The notes: generated by a model not told the origin, from the sequence alone. Positions 1-8,414 are shown, numbered from the stretch's first letter. The stretch is DNA of 64,000 nt from Deltaproteobacteria bacterium (GCA_016218815.1 JACRCX010000103.1:25468-89467); one strand, 5' to 3'. Numbers and translations are program-made.

Positions 1-670
1 CGGAGCAGCTCGCTGAGTCCGGGGAGCGTGCGCCGGTCAGGTCCACGAGCAGCGCCTCGGCCTGGGCCCGGCCCATGCCGAGTTCCGCCAGCCACGCCCG
101 GGCCGTCTCCGGGTCGGCGTTGGCCAGCCGGACGAGGAACTCCTCGCGGGCCTGCGGATCGGCCAGCAGTTCATCGACCTTCCCGCCCAGCGCCTCCAGG
201 TCGTCGCGGACGCCGCGGATCACCTCCATCTGGGCGCCCGTCGCCGCGAGATCGGCGCACAGGTCGGCGAACTCGCCGGCCCGCTCCGGCGAGAGGAAGA
301 GCAGTCGTTCGGCCTGCTCGACGACCTCCTCGCGATCGGTCCGCGAGAGGAAGACGGGGAGCTGCGCGGCGACACGCTGCTCGTTCGTCGCCGTGGCGTC
401 GTCCCCGAGGCGCAGCGCCAGTTTCTCGAAGACCGAGCCCGGGCCGCGATCGGTGAGATCGTCGTCGTAGCCGATGACGGTCGGCGTGCGTCCGCCGACC
501 GGCGCCGCGTAGGGTTCGATCGCGAGCTGCGTCACGAGCCGGATCCCCCACTCGGCATCGCTCGGCTCCCCGGCCCGGGGTTCGTCCGCCGCCAGCGCCT
601 CGTCCACTTCGCTCGTGTCCGGCCTCGCCGGACCCTGGACCCCTGCGTCCACGCCTCTCGTCCCGCTCAT
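1..670 (-). CDS. Unrecognised protein, C-terminus cut by window edge
   Basis: This open frame starts at an ATG at 670 and runs leftward off the window without a stop, giving about 223 residues. A strong Shine-Dalgarno GGAGG lies six bases before the ATG (plus strand around 676-681), which fixes the start. The protein is acidic and Ala/Glu/Leu-rich. The first 45 residues look disordered; the rest looks largely helical, with stretches such as REEVVEQAERLLFLSPERAG and DLEALGGKVDELLADPQARE that suggest amphipathic helices or short coiled coils. There is no signal peptide or membrane segment, so it is probably cytoplasmic. I recognise no family and assign no function. Its distance from the next minus-strand gene (about 150 bases with a palindromic repeat) suggests separate transcription. 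Confidence 0.75.
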   Translation of the reverse strand, partial: MSGTRGVDAGVQGPARPDTSEVDEALAADEPRAGEPSDAEWGIRLVTQLAIEPYAAPVGGRTPTVIGYDDDLTDRGPGSVFEKLALRLGDDATATNEQRVAAQLPVFLSRTDREEVVEQAERLLFLSPERAGEFADLCADLAATGAQMEVIRGVRDDLEALGGKVDELLADPQAREEFLVRLANADPETARAWLAELGMGRAQAEALLVDLTGARSPDSASCS

Positions 671-759
671 GATCCACCTCCCCGCCGGCCCGGTGCCCCC
701 ATCCGTCCGGCGCGGACCTTCATCGCGCGGGACACGTCGGGTGTTGCGTGGAATCCCAG

Positions 760-779
760 CCGCGGGATGAAGCCCGCGG
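760..779. repeat. Palindromic intergenic repeat, copy A
   Basis: The inverted repeat CCGCGGG-ATGAAG-CCCGCGG can fold into a 7 bp GC hairpin. The same sequence with its flanks (AGCCGCGGGmTGAAGCCCGC, then GGTyCGGATG) recurs at 17586-17615 in the same orientation. Both copies sit a few tens of bases past the stop of a minus-strand gene, so they may serve as transcription stops or be REP-like elements. There is no U-run. The rest of 671-820 holds nothing else I can identify. Confidence 0.7.
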
Positions 780-820
780 TTCGGATGGGGGAAGGCGTTG
801 CGGCGTGTGGCCGGGGAATC

Positions 821-2260
821 CTATGGCGTGGTGGGCGTCGGGCGGCGGGTGACGACCAGGTGGCCGCGATGCTCGGCGTCCGGGTAGCCGAAGACGAAGG
901 GCATCGGCTGGTACGGCCGGCTGCGCCACAGGCGGACGAGGTCGTTGCGGGGCGACTGGATGAGGATCGGACCCGCGAAGCTGCCCCAGGTCTCCTGCTC
1001 CAGGCCGGCCGCCTCGGCCGTCTGCGGGTCGAGGCCGGTCGAGTCCGAGACCTGCCAGACGACCCGTTCGGCGAGCCAGCGTTCGACGCGTTCGAAGCTC
1101 CCGCTCCACAGGAGGAAGCTGGCGGCCTTGACGAGGCCCGCGACGTCGCCGAGCGACTCCAGGTGGCGCAGGATCCGGTCGTCCTGCGCGAGGGCGGTGT
1201 CGCTCAGATCGCCGCAGATGTGGCGGTAGACGTGGACGGCGGGATCGGAGCCGTCGGCGCGCCGGTAGCGGAGCTCCACGTTTCCCAGGGCCTGGTTGTG
1301 CCGCAGCCGGTCGGTATCGTTGTCGATCGGCTCATCGAGCGCCGGGAGGTCGGCCGCCTCGAGGTAGCGCACGGCGCCGTCGGGCTCGAGCGCGAAGTAG
1401 CGCAGCGACACCGGCTCGAAGCCGTGGACCGCGAGCGCGACGAAGGAGAAGGCGAGGTGCGTGGGGAAGACGCCCTTGCGCATCGAGACGGCCATCTCGG
1501 CGGTGCGGCTGTGGTTCACGTTGAACAGCCGCAACAGCGACTGGCGCAGCCGGTCCAGGGCGGTTCGCATGTCGGGCTCGTCGAGGTCGGCGACGACGCG
1601 GAGGTCGCCCGCGGGCTCCAGCCCGAGCGTCGTGAGCGCTTCGGCGTCGGGGAAGACGACGAGGGCGGTGAGCAGGTCCGCGCCGCCGAAGGGGTAGACG
1701 ACGACGTGCGGGACGTCCGCCGGGACGATCTTGCGGAAGAACGGCCCTGCGCGTCCCATCCAGCCCGAGCGGTAGCTTTCGATCATCGTCGCCAGGCGCC
1801 GGCAGTGGTCGGCGACGATCGCGGAGGGCGGCGGTTCCGCCGGTGCCGGGGATCCCCCGCAGGCGGCTTGGCGCCACAGCCATTTGGCCTTGGGAAGCAG
1901 CTCGAGGCCGGGCGGCGCCTGTGCCGCGGTCTCGGCTTCGTCGCCGGGCTCCGAGCCATCGCTGGCGCCGGCGGCGTCGGTGGCGGCTTCCGCGGCGGGC
2001 GCATGCGCCTCGAGGTCGGCGTCCGGCACCCGGACCGCGCCGGCATCGACGTCCGCTCGCGCCGGTGCGGAGGAGTCCGTGTGGGCGCGGCCCGCCTCCC
2101 CGTCGCCCGGGGGCGCCTGGCGTCCGGGCCCGCCGCGCGAGCAGGCGGTTGCGAGCAGGATCGCGACCGCGGCGAGGGGCAGCGCAGGGCCGGGGAGCTC
2201 GAGACGCAGGTGGTGCCGTGGGGGAGGGCCGAACTTGCTGTGTGGTGCGGCTCGTGGCAC
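821..2260 (-). CDS. Predicted lipoprotein of unknown function
   Basis: About 479 residues. I chose the GTG at 2260 because AAGGA lies five bases before it; the frame also opens at a TTG at 2308. The N-terminus has a signal sequence ending LPLAAVAILLATAC with a Cys usable as a lipobox, then an Ala/Asp/Glu-rich linker of roughly 100 residues. A folded domain begins around LELLPKAKWLWRQAACGG and contains conserved-looking stretches such as SGWMGRAGPFFRKIVPADVP and NHSRTAEMAVSMRKGVFPTH. The protein is probably anchored to a membrane and faces the periplasm or surface. I do not recognise the folded domain. It follows the SCP2 gene on the same strand by about 60 bases, so the two may be co-transcribed. 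Confidence 0.8.
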   Translation of the reverse strand: MPRAAPHSKFGPPPRHHLRLELPGPALPLAAVAILLATACSRGGPGRQAPPGDGEAGRAHTDSSAPARADVDAGAVRVPDADLEAHAPAAEAATDAAGASDGSEPGDEAETAAQAPPGLELLPKAKWLWRQAACGGSPAPAEPPPSAIVADHCRRLATMIESYRSGWMGRAGPFFRKIVPADVPHVVVYPFGGADLLTALVVFPDAEALTTLGLEPAGDLRVVADLDEPDMRTALDRLRQSLLRLFNVNHSRTAEMAVSMRKGVFPTHLAFSFVALAVHGFEPVSLRYFALEPDGAVRYLEAADLPALDEPIDNDTDRLRHNQALGNVELRYRRADGSDPAVHVYRHICGDLSDTALAQDDRILRHLESLGDVAGLVKAASFLLWSGSFERVERWLAERVVWQVSDSTGLDPQTAEAAGLEQETWGSFAGPILIQSPRNDLVRLWRSRPYQPMPFVFGYPDAEHRGHLVVTRRPTPTTP

Positions 2261-2321
2261 TTCGGTCCTTCGCGGCGCAAGGCTGGACCGAGCGGGGCCG
2301 CGGGTCAAGTCGCGGCTCCGG

Positions 2322-2642
2322 CTACCGTTTGAAGTAGTTCTGCATGCGCATGGCCAGGGCGAGGTCGCCCTTGGCCTTGAGCCGGCCGGTCATGAAGGCG
2401 AGCTGGCCGTTGAGCTTGCCGGTGCTGATATCGACGTAGTCCGGGGCGGAGGCGGAGATCGTGAGCTGCGGCTTGGGGTGCAGGCCTTCGACGACGGCGA
2501 GGGCGCCATCGACGAGGTCGGCGTGCCACTGCCCGCCGTTCTCGCCGCTGATGTCGAACTGCACCACTGCGGTGACCCCCGCCGCCTTCTCGGGGAGGAA
2601 GGTCTGCGGCATCTTCTCGAAGATCTCGCGTACCGTCGTCAT
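2322..2642 (-). CDS. SCP2 sterol-binding domain protein
   Basis: A 106-residue protein that is essentially one SCP2 (sterol carrier protein 2) domain, the usual length for stand-alone bacterial members. It begins MTTVREIFEKMPQTF, continues through VVQFDISGENGGQWHADLVD and ends with the family-typical DYVDISTGKLNGQLAFMTGR and LKAKGDLALAMRMQNYF. These proteins bind lipids such as sterols, fatty acids or acyl-CoA in a hydrophobic tunnel. There is no signal peptide, so it acts in the cytoplasm. A GGAGG precedes the start (plus strand around 2649). The ligand cannot be told from sequence. An oxidosqualene cyclase lies 8.5 kb away, which makes a sterol-like ligand possible but unproven. Confidence 0.9.
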   Translation of the reverse strand: MTTVREIFEKMPQTFLPEKAAGVTAVVQFDISGENGGQWHADLVDGALAVVEGLHPKPQLTISASAPDYVDISTGKLNGQLAFMTGRLKAKGDLALAMRMQNYFKR

Positions 2643-2795
2643 CGCGCCCTCCTTTTTCGCGACCCCCGGCTACGCCCGCGGGTCGCGGTCCGGCCGTGTC
2701 GTGTCGTCATTTCCTACACGGAAACCCGTCCGCGGTAAACATCTTGTTTGCGACGTTTCGTTTGAAACACACGGTTTCAGCGCGAGCGGCGGCAG

Positions 2796-3809
2796 CTACG
2801 AGCTGGAGGCACAGATCGCGCCGTAGCCGGCGGAGCGGGCGGCGACGGCGCGCGAGGCCGTCTCCACGGCGCGCAGGATGCGCAGCTCGGCGGCGTGAGC
2901 TGCGGGCGGCGAGCCGGCGCGGATGCGGGGCCCGTCGCGGACGGGCTCCGCGGGCGCGGGTGCGGCGCGGATGCGGTTGGAAAAGTCCTCGAGCAGGCGA
3001 TGCAGCGGCTCGGCGCCGTCGTCCGTGCCGCCGTCCACCTTCCAGACCCCGCCGCCGTTGCCGCGGCGGAAGCGCACGACGTCACCGGGGCGGAAGCCTT
3101 CGGCGCGCACCACGCCGAGCGTCCCGCGGACCTCGATCGACCTGCGCCGCTCGGCCGCTCCGCGGGCCAGGCGGATCTCGGCGCGAAGGCCGCCCGCGTA
3201 GCGAACCGCCAGGGTCGCCGAGTCGGGACCCGCGGCCGTCGCATCCAGCTCGGCCGGGTCTCCGGCGCCGAGCGCCTCGAGGATCGCGAAGTCGTGCGGT
3301 GCGAGATCCCAGACGGCGTCGACGTCGGCGGGGCCGGGCAGGCGGGTGACGTGGATCAGCTCGACCGACCGCAGGGCGCCGACCGCGCCGTCCGCGACGA
3401 GCGCGGCGAGACGGCGGAAGGGGCCCGAGTGCAGCTCCGTGTGGTCGACCGCGAGGCACGTGCGTCCGACGCGCGCCCGCTCGAGCAGCTCGGCGCCGCG
3501 AGCGGCGGAGAGCGCGAGCGGTTTTTCGCACAGCACGTGCAGGCCGGAGTCGAGCGCCGCGCGCACGAGCGCTTCGTGGGTCCGAGCCGGGGTCGCGATG
3601 ACGGCGGCGTCGAGCTCGCGGGGGTCGAGGGCATCCCCCGGGTCGGCGGTGGTGCGTCGAGCGCCGTGGCGGGCGCCGACGTCCCGGGCTCGCCCGGCGT
3701 CTCGGTCGCAGGCGATGGAGAATTCGAGATGGGGGAGGGCGGCGACGTTGCGGGCGAGCTTCTCGCCCCAGTTGCCGCACCCGATGATTGCGAGGCGGAG
3801 CGGTCGCAT
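2796..3809 (-). CDS. Gfo/Idh/MocA family NAD(P)-dependent oxidoreductase
   Basis: About 337 residues starting MRPLRLAIIGCGNWGEKLAR at the ATG at 3809; the open frame extends further upstream but only as non-coding sequence. Residues 4-30 form the Rossmann nucleotide-binding motif (IIGCGNWGEK). AAVIATPARTHEALVRAAL and HVLCEKPLALSAARGAEL carry the family hallmark EKPL, whose Lys acts near the nicotinamide. The C-terminal half is the alpha/beta substrate domain. These enzymes oxidise or reduce sugars, inositols or related polyols; the substrate is not evident. A cluster-specific role, for example in sugar nucleotide metabolism, is not supported by neighbours. Downstream of it on the minus strand is the SCP2 gene, about 150 bases away. 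Confidence 0.9.
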   Translation of the reverse strand: MRPLRLAIIGCGNWGEKLARNVAALPHLEFSIACDRDAGRARDVGARHGARRTTADPGDALDPRELDAAVIATPARTHEALVRAALDSGLHVLCEKPLALSAARGAELLERARVGRTCLAVDHTELHSGPFRRLAALVADGAVGALRSVELIHVTRLPGPADVDAVWDLAPHDFAILEALGAGDPAELDATAAGPDSATLAVRYAGGLRAEIRLARGAAERRRSIEVRGTLGVVRAEGFRPGDVVRFRRGNGGGVWKVDGGTDDGAEPLHRLLEDFSNRIRAAPAPAEPVRDGPRIRAGSPPAAHAAELRILRAVETASRAVAARSAGYGAICASSS

Positions 3810-3872
3810 GGCGGGTAGCCTCGGCGTTTGGATGGCTTTCGTCAAGTTGGGGGGAGGGGGGGGAGGGGAAGG

Positions 3873-3905
3873 AACCACCGATGGACACCGATGGACACCG
3901 ATGGG
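3873..3905. repeat. ACCGATGRACRC short-period repeat, copy 1
   Basis: Three copies of a 12-base unit (ACCACCGATGG, ACACCGATGG, ACACCGATGGG) preceded by a G/A-rich run. The same arrangement recurs at 35813-35846 and 63868-63894. It lies between the oxidoreductase start and the end of the next lipoprotein gene. Function unknown. Confidence 0.8.
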
Positions 3906-3930
3906 GGAGGAGACGGGAGCGGGGGGACGC

Positions 3931-4902
3931 CTACTCGCCTTCTTCGCGGATGACGAAGGGGCCGGTCTGGGGTGTACGGGCGAGGGCCTCGAGCGCGTCG
4001 CCGAGGGGGTAGGAGGGAAGGAGCTTGGCCAGGGATTCCAGTGCGGAGCGGCGCTCGAGATGCGGCGACCACGCCTTCCAGCGGCCGAGGAACTCCAGCC
4101 ACGCCATGCGCTCGGCCTCCGAGAAGGCATGATCCGGCGGCTGGCCGGTTTCGAGGTTCCAGCGGGCGCGCAGCAGGGTACGGATCGTGAATGGCGGGAG
4201 CTTCGAGCGGTTGCCCGGGTCGACCAGCCCGTGGTGCAGGAGGATCAGCGGGAGGTCGCGCGTCCAGCCGAGGATCTCGAGAGCGGCCTCGCCGGGCTCG
4301 TCGCCCTGAAAGGTGTCGGGGGCAAGCGGCACGCGGAAGCGTCCCTGGTCGTCGAGCAGGGCGGCCAGACCGCGATCGGCCAGAACCTCGCCGCGGAGGT
4401 CGACAGCCTCGTCGCCGAGCTGGTCGCGGAGGAGGCGGGAGAGCTGCCGGAATTCCGGCGACTCGTCCTTGGTCGTGTAGATCGGCCGGCCGCCGTCGGG
4501 GTTGCGGCCCATGGCGACGAGGTTCATGCGGCGGAAGTGCCGTTCGAGCAGATCGAGGTCGTCGCTCCGGATCGCGGCCGACTGTCGGGCCCGGCTGTCC
4601 CGCAGAGTCTGCTCGATCAGGTTCGGCGGGATTGCCGCGGCCGGGATCTCCGGCGTGCGGGGCGTTGCCTTGCCGCCTTCCTGGCGGGTGCAGGAGCCGA
4701 GGGTGGCGAGAAGCAGCAGGCAGAGCGCGGGCGGCCGCGTGCGGCGCCGCAGGCCCCGGTCGGGGGACGGGCGAGGGGTCGGCGGCGGTCCGGACGTGCG
4801 CACGGCCGCATTGTCCACCGGAGGGACTGCGGCGGCAACTTCCGGTCGGGAGGGGGGGCGGCGGCCCGCCGGCGCGGCGCGGCGTCCCGAACTTGCGCGC
4901 AT
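3931..4902 (-). CDS. Predicted lipoprotein of unknown function
   Basis: About 323 residues if translation begins at the ATG at 4902; a GTG at 4803 would give a more usual signal peptide and is an equally good choice. The signal segment reads RRRTRPPALCLLLLATLGSC, with Cys as the probable lipidation site. A domain of about 260 residues follows, containing LIEQTLRDSRARQSAAIRSD, DESPEFRQLSRLLRDQLGDE and HAFSEAERMAWLEFLGRWKA, mostly helical by composition. I do not recognise a family. The gene is divergent from the lipoprotein at 4961, with only 58 bases between, so the two may share a promoter region. Confidence 0.75.
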   Translation of the reverse strand: MRASSGRRAAPAGRRPPSRPEVAAAVPPVDNAAVRTSGPPPTPRPSPDRGLRRRTRPPALCLLLLATLGSCTRQEGGKATPRTPEIPAAAIPPNLIEQTLRDSRARQSAAIRSDDLDLLERHFRRMNLVAMGRNPDGGRPIYTTKDESPEFRQLSRLLRDQLGDEAVDLRGEVLADRGLAALLDDQGRFRVPLAPDTFQGDEPGEAALEILGWTRDLPLILLHHGLVDPGNRSKLPPFTIRTLLRARWNLETGQPPDHAFSEAERMAWLEFLGRWKAWSPHLERRSALESLAKLLPSYPLGDALEALARTPQTGPFVIREEGE

Positions 4903-4960
4903 GACGGAGGCCGTTCTATCGTCGCGCCGGCCTCGGGGGGGAAAAGGGAGAACACGACGG

Positions 4961-5773
4961 ATGGCAACCCAGGCACTGGCTCGTCTCGGTCTGATCCTCG
5001 GACTGCTTCTCTTCGCGGCGGCCGCCGGTTGCGGGGACGACGACAGCTCGCCCGCCGACTCGGCCGGGGAGGAAGGGGGAGCGGATGCGGACGGAGGCGC
5101 GGACGCGGATGCGGATGCGGACGCGGAAACCGGCGCGGACGCGGACGCCGACGGCGAGGCGACGGGCGAGCGGTTCGTGCCGCCCGCGGCGGGCTCGACG
5201 TTCGTGTACCGGGTGGAGATCCCGGGCGAGCCGGATCCCATCGACATGCCGGGCGCGGCGGGACCGCGCGAGGCGTTCCACGGCACGGAGTACCAGCGGC
5301 TGGATCTGGGCGACTTCACCGCGGCGGATCCGGTCGGGGTGCGGACGTGGGCGAACTACGCGGGCAACGCGATCGAGTTCGGCGGCGCCGAGGTGTATCT
5401 GGACGGGATGGGCACGGCGGGCGAGCCCGACTTCACGTACTGGTTCGAGGCGCCGCTGTCCGGGCGGTTCGACGGCGAGGTCGGCGCGGCGTCCGAGGCT
5501 TCCTCGACGGGACACCTCGTGTTCGAGGGTGACCCGACGGGCACGCCATACGACATCACGGTGACGTACACCCTGGTCTCGACGAGCGAGAGCGTGACGG
5601 TGCCGTACGGCACGGTCGACGGGTGCATCCACTATCATCTCGTGACCAATTCCAGCGACCTCAGCGACTACGCGTCGGACTACTGGGTCAAGTCCGGTCT
5701 GGGTCTGGTGAAGGCGACGAGCATTCCGGGCTTCGACAACTGCGAGTTGGTTTCGGCGGCGCTGCCGGACTGA
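4961..5773 (+). CDS. Lipoprotein with Asp/Ala-rich linker
   Basis: 270 residues beginning MATQALARLGLILGLLLFAA and reaching the lipobox Cys in AAGCGDDDSS. Residues about 25-70 are an almost pure Asp/Ala/Glu/Gly linker (GADADGGADADADADAE). The remaining 200 residues look like a beta-rich globular domain, with GSTFVYRVEIPGEPDPIDM and STGHLVFEGDPTGTPYDITV. A pair of cysteines near the C-terminus (VDGCIHYH and FDNCELV) could form a disulphide. The first ATG after an AAAAGGGAGAA stretch is used. It is probably anchored to the outer membrane with the acidic linker extending the domain outward. No family recognised. Confidence 0.85.
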   Translation: MATQALARLGLILGLLLFAAAAGCGDDDSSPADSAGEEGGADADGGADADADADAETGADADADGEATGERFVPPAAGSTFVYRVEIPGEPDPIDMPGAAGPREAFHGTEYQRLDLGDFTAADPVGVRTWANYAGNAIEFGGAEVYLDGMGTAGEPDFTYWFEAPLSGRFDGEVGAASEASSTGHLVFEGDPTGTPYDITVTYTLVSTSESVTVPYGTVDGCIHYHLVTNSSDLSDYASDYWVKSGLGLVKATSIPGFDNCELVSAALPD

Positions 5774-5812
5774 CCCGCGGAGCGACCGGCGCGGCGCGGA
5801 GGGAGGATCGTC

Positions 5813-6502
5813 ATGCCGAAGACGGCGCACTTCACGCCCGAGTTGTTCCAGTTCCTGCGGGAGCTTCTTGCGAACAACGACCGGGCGTGGTTTCTGGCGA
5901 ACCGCGAGCGGTACGAGGAGCACGTGCGGGGCGCGTCGCTGCGGTTCGTGACGGACTTCGCGCCCAAGCTGGCGGCGCTGAGCCGGCACTTCCGGGCCGA
6001 CGCGCGGCCGGTGGGCGGGTCGCTGTTCCGGATCCAGCGGGACATCCGGTTCAGCCGCGACAAGAGCCCCTACAAGACGGCGGTGGGGATCCAGTTCCGG
6101 CACGAGGCGGCGGCGGACGTCCACGCGCCCGGGTTCTACGTGCACCTGGAGCCGGGGGAGTTGTGGATTGGCGGCGGCGTGTGGCACCCGGACCCGCCGG
6201 TGGTCCGGCGGATCCGCGACGCGATCGTGGCTCATCCCGAGCGCTGGCGCCGAGCCGCGCACTCGCCGGCGTTCGCGCGTCGATTCGAGTTGGGCGGCGA
6301 GTCGCTCAAGCGGACGCCGCCCGACTATCCGGCGGACCACGTGTTCAAGGACGACCTCAAGCTCAAGGACTTCGTCGCCGGCGCGTCGCCCGCGGAGTCC
6401 GCCGCGACCCGCGCGGGCTTCATCGTCGAGGTGGCGAAGATCTTCCGCGAGCTGTCGCCGTTCATGCGGTTCCTGTGCGAGGCGCTCGAGCTGCCGTTCT
6501 GA
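5813..6502 (+). CDS. DUF2461 domain protein (TIGR02453-like)
   Basis: 229 residues, the normal length for this family. It opens MPKTAHFTPELFQFLRELLA and carries the hallmark stretches NNDRAWFLANRERYEEHVRG, FRIQRDIRFSRDKSPYKTAV and FYVHLEPGELWIGGGVWHPD. The DKSPYK and GGG-W-P elements are highly conserved in the family, whose biochemical role is not established. No signal peptide is present, so it is cytoplasmic. GGAGGATCGTC before the ATG supplies the ribosome binding site. It follows the lipoprotein by about 40 bases and may share its transcript. Confidence 0.92.
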   Translation: MPKTAHFTPELFQFLRELLANNDRAWFLANRERYEEHVRGASLRFVTDFAPKLAALSRHFRADARPVGGSLFRIQRDIRFSRDKSPYKTAVGIQFRHEAAADVHAPGFYVHLEPGELWIGGGVWHPDPPVVRRIRDAIVAHPERWRRAAHSPAFARRFELGGESLKRTPPDYPADHVFKDDLKLKDFVAGASPAESAATRAGFIVEVAKIFRELSPFMRFLCEALELPF

Positions 6503-6532
6503 CGCCGTCCTGCCGGGGCGGGTAGAGTCTCG

Positions 6533-6565
6533 CGCAGAGACGCAGAGACGCAGAGACGCAAACGG
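6533..6565. repeat. CGCAGAGA short tandem repeat
   Basis: Three exact copies of the 8-base unit CGCAGAGA followed by a degenerate fourth, 30 bases past the stop of the DUF2461 gene. It is one of several short-period intergenic repeat families in this window. Confidence 0.85.
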
Positions 6566-6625
6566 AAGGGGGTGCGAGCGGTGGGGCGGAAGGGGAGCGG
6601 TTGCCTGCCGGTCCGGAGGCGAATC

Positions 6626-6846
6626 GTGGGAACGGCGCGTGAGGTCTTCCCCGACGAACAGATTGTCGCGTCGCCGATACGACAATTGAGCTGGACCCAC
6701 TTCGTCGCGCTCCTCCCTCTCAAGGATCCGGTCCAGCGCGACTTCTACGCCGAGATGTGCCGAGTGCATTGCTGGAGCGTGCGGCGGATCGTCGCCATCG
6801 ATTTGAAGGTCGGGCCGTTCAAACCGGAGTACAAGTTCCATCGCGG
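6626..6846 (+). pseudogene. Remnant of DUF1016 (YhcG-type PDDEXK nuclease)
   Basis: Within a junk-like frame, two blocks match the DUF1016/YhcG family as I remember it. The first is EVFPDEQIVASPIRQLSWTH followed by FVALLPLKDPVQRDFYAEMC and CWSVRRI, from the N-terminal helical domain. The second, VAIDLKVGPFKPEYKFH, follows immediately and corresponds to the nuclease-core strand usually read as AIDLKLGKFKPEYKG. The roughly 100 residues normally between them are missing, as are the real N- and C-termini, so this is an internally deleted relic rather than a working gene. Such nucleases occur in accessory islands and near restriction systems. Confidence 0.7.
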
Positions 6847-6891
6847 CGGTCCGTCGTGCTATGAGGAAAGGGCGAAGGCCGGGTGCACGCG

Positions 6892-7356
6892 ATGCGGATG
6901 CGAGAGACTGCGAGGGCCCTTGCACGATGGGATCGGAAGGGGAGAAGTCCGCCGCGTGAGGTCGTGCAGAGAGCGTCGGTCGCGAGGACCGCGGCCGTCC
7001 TTGCGGCTGCCGTCGTGGCGGCAACGGCCTGCGCATCACACCACGGAACCGGTCCCGTCACCTTGGGGCTCGGTGGCAGTAGGGTCGTCCTGTCGAGCGT
7101 TCCGCGTGACGGGTGCACGACTCTGGGCGAAGTTCACGGCCGGGCCGAGGCGGGCGGCAACCCCGAGGCCGCCGTCCAGTGGGCGCGGAATGACGTCCGC
7201 AACAAGGCTGCGGCCATGGGAGCGAACTTCGTGCTTCTCGAGACGCAGGCCGGCGGGAGCGGCGGAGGGACGTGGGGTCCCCTCGGGGGAATCACGAACC
7301 AGAACTCGTTCAGCATCTACGGCACGGCATTCCGCTGTCCGGGGATCCCGGAGTAG
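6892..7356 (+). CDS. DUF4156-like small lipoprotein
   Basis: The mature part begins at the Cys of VLAAAVVAATACASHHGTG and is about 105 residues long. It contains GCTTLGEVHGRAEAGGNPEA and NDVRNKAAAMGANFVLLETQ, which resemble DUF4156 outer-membrane lipoproteins (C-x-LGEV ... RNKAA-x-x-GAN). The start is uncertain: ATG 6892 or 6898 gives a long N-terminus, GTG 6883 lies after GAAGG, and GTG 6964 gives a normal 23-residue signal peptide. Function of the family is unknown. It overlaps the tail of the decayed nuclease frame. Confidence 0.7.
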   Translation: MRMRETARALARWDRKGRSPPREVVQRASVARTAAVLAAAVVAATACASHHGTGPVTLGLGGSRVVLSSVPRDGCTTLGEVHGRAEAGGNPEAAVQWARNDVRNKAAAMGANFVLLETQAGGSGGGTWGPLGGITNQNSFSIYGTAFRCPGIPE

Positions 7357-7422
7357 GCGGCAGCCGGGCGGCCTTCAGTCTCGGTTCGGCCGGGGAGGGC
7401 CAAACCAGCGGCTGGGGGGAGG

Positions 7423-8210
7423 CTACAACTCGGGGCCGTGGGCGCTGATCTCGAAGTCGAGGGGGTAGATACCGCTGCCGTCGAGGTGGATGTAGGTCAT
7501 GCCGCCGTCGGCGTGGGTTTCGCCGGCGAAGCGGGCGCTCTCCTCGGCGTCGACCACCACGGGCACGTGTCCGCGGTCGCAGAAGTGCAGGAGGTAGCCG
7601 CCCTCGTCGTCGGTGACGGCCACGTCGCTCGGCGAGCGGCCGTCCGGCATGGGCGGGACGCGGGTGCCCCAACCGGTCACCGTCCCGTCCGACGAGGCGG
7701 ACCACGCCTCGCCGGCCCGCACGTGCAGGCCCGGCGCCGCGATGCCGTTGACGCGCACGACGTCGCGCACCTCGGCCTCCTCGCACGGGACCGCGCTCGC
7801 CCCGCGCCGGAAGCCCAAGACCCCCTCCCAGACCAGGTCGGCCGAGGTGACCGACGGACCCGCGGACGAGAACCGCACGAGCAGCGTTTCGCCGGCGATG
7901 CCGAGGATCTCGCAGCCGCCGACGCTCCAGTTCCAGCGTTCGTCGCCGGTCGTGCGGTCCAGCGCCAGGGCGCGCACGCCGGAGCAGGCGTAGACGACGT
8001 CGACGTCGGGCACGGCGCCGAAGGCGGCGGTTTCCCCTCCGGCGGCGTCATCCGATCCTCGCCCGGAAGTCGTCCGTTCGCGGTGCGAATGTCGTCTCCA
8101 GGCCGTCGGCAACGGCATGGTACCGGATGTCCTGCCAGCCGGATTCGACGATGCGGTCCCCGAGGAGGAGCAGCGCCGACTGGGAATCGAACGGCTGTTG
8201 CCAGGCGAGC
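7423..8210 (-). pseudogene. Frameshifted, truncated PQQ-type beta-propeller protein
   Basis: The frame from 7423 up to about 8052 encodes propeller-like blades, for example CSGVRALALDRTTGDERWNW and EILGIAGETLLVRF. At 8048-8052 the upstream part shifts into another frame that ends with a TGA at 8048; that frame encodes another blade, LAWQQPFDSQSALLLLGDRI and VESGWQDIRYHAVADGLETT. Neither frame has a credible start or signal peptide before it. The simplest reading is one gene that lost its N-terminus and suffered a one-base indel near 8050. A sequencing error could explain the indel but not the missing start. The C-terminus reads IYPLDFEISAHGPEL. Confidence 0.6.
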
Positions 8211-8338
8211 GGGGAGGGCGGCGTGCGGCTCCGGCGGCGGCGCCGGCATCCCGGCGAAGCGTTCCGTGCGTGGGCATGAGGCGATCTAGCACCGGGTGGG
8301 CGGAGATTGCCACCGTGCGGGCGTCTGCATCGGTGCAT

Positions 8339-8380
8339 TCGTCCGTCGGTGGTCGTCCGTCGGTGGGTCGTCCGTGGGTG
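8339..8380. repeat. TCGTCCGTCGGTGG tandem repeat
   Basis: Three tandem copies of a 14-15 base unit (TCGTCCGTCGGTGG, TCGTCCGTCGGTGGG, TCGTCCGTGGGTG), just upstream of the putative promoter of the AAA ATPase gene. The complement contains CCACCGACGGACGA, a distant relative of the ACCGATGRACRC family. Confidence 0.75.
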
Positions 8381-8384
8381 TTCC

Positions 8385-8414
8385 TTGACACGCCGGTCGA
8401 TCCTCTCCGACTAT
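8385..8414 (+). promoter_or_regulatory. Putative sigma-70-type promoter of AAA ATPase gene
   Basis: A perfect -35 hexamer TTGACA (8385-8390) is followed after 18 bases by GACTAT (8409-8414), a weak -10. It lies about 80 bases before the ATPase start and right after the tandem repeat. The match is suggestive only. Confidence 0.35.

Noticed and set aside
767..2332. 521-residue plus-strand frame over the lipoprotein at 821-2260
   Set aside because: Gly/Arg/Glu-rich shadow; the minus strand has a ribosome site, signal peptide and lipobox.
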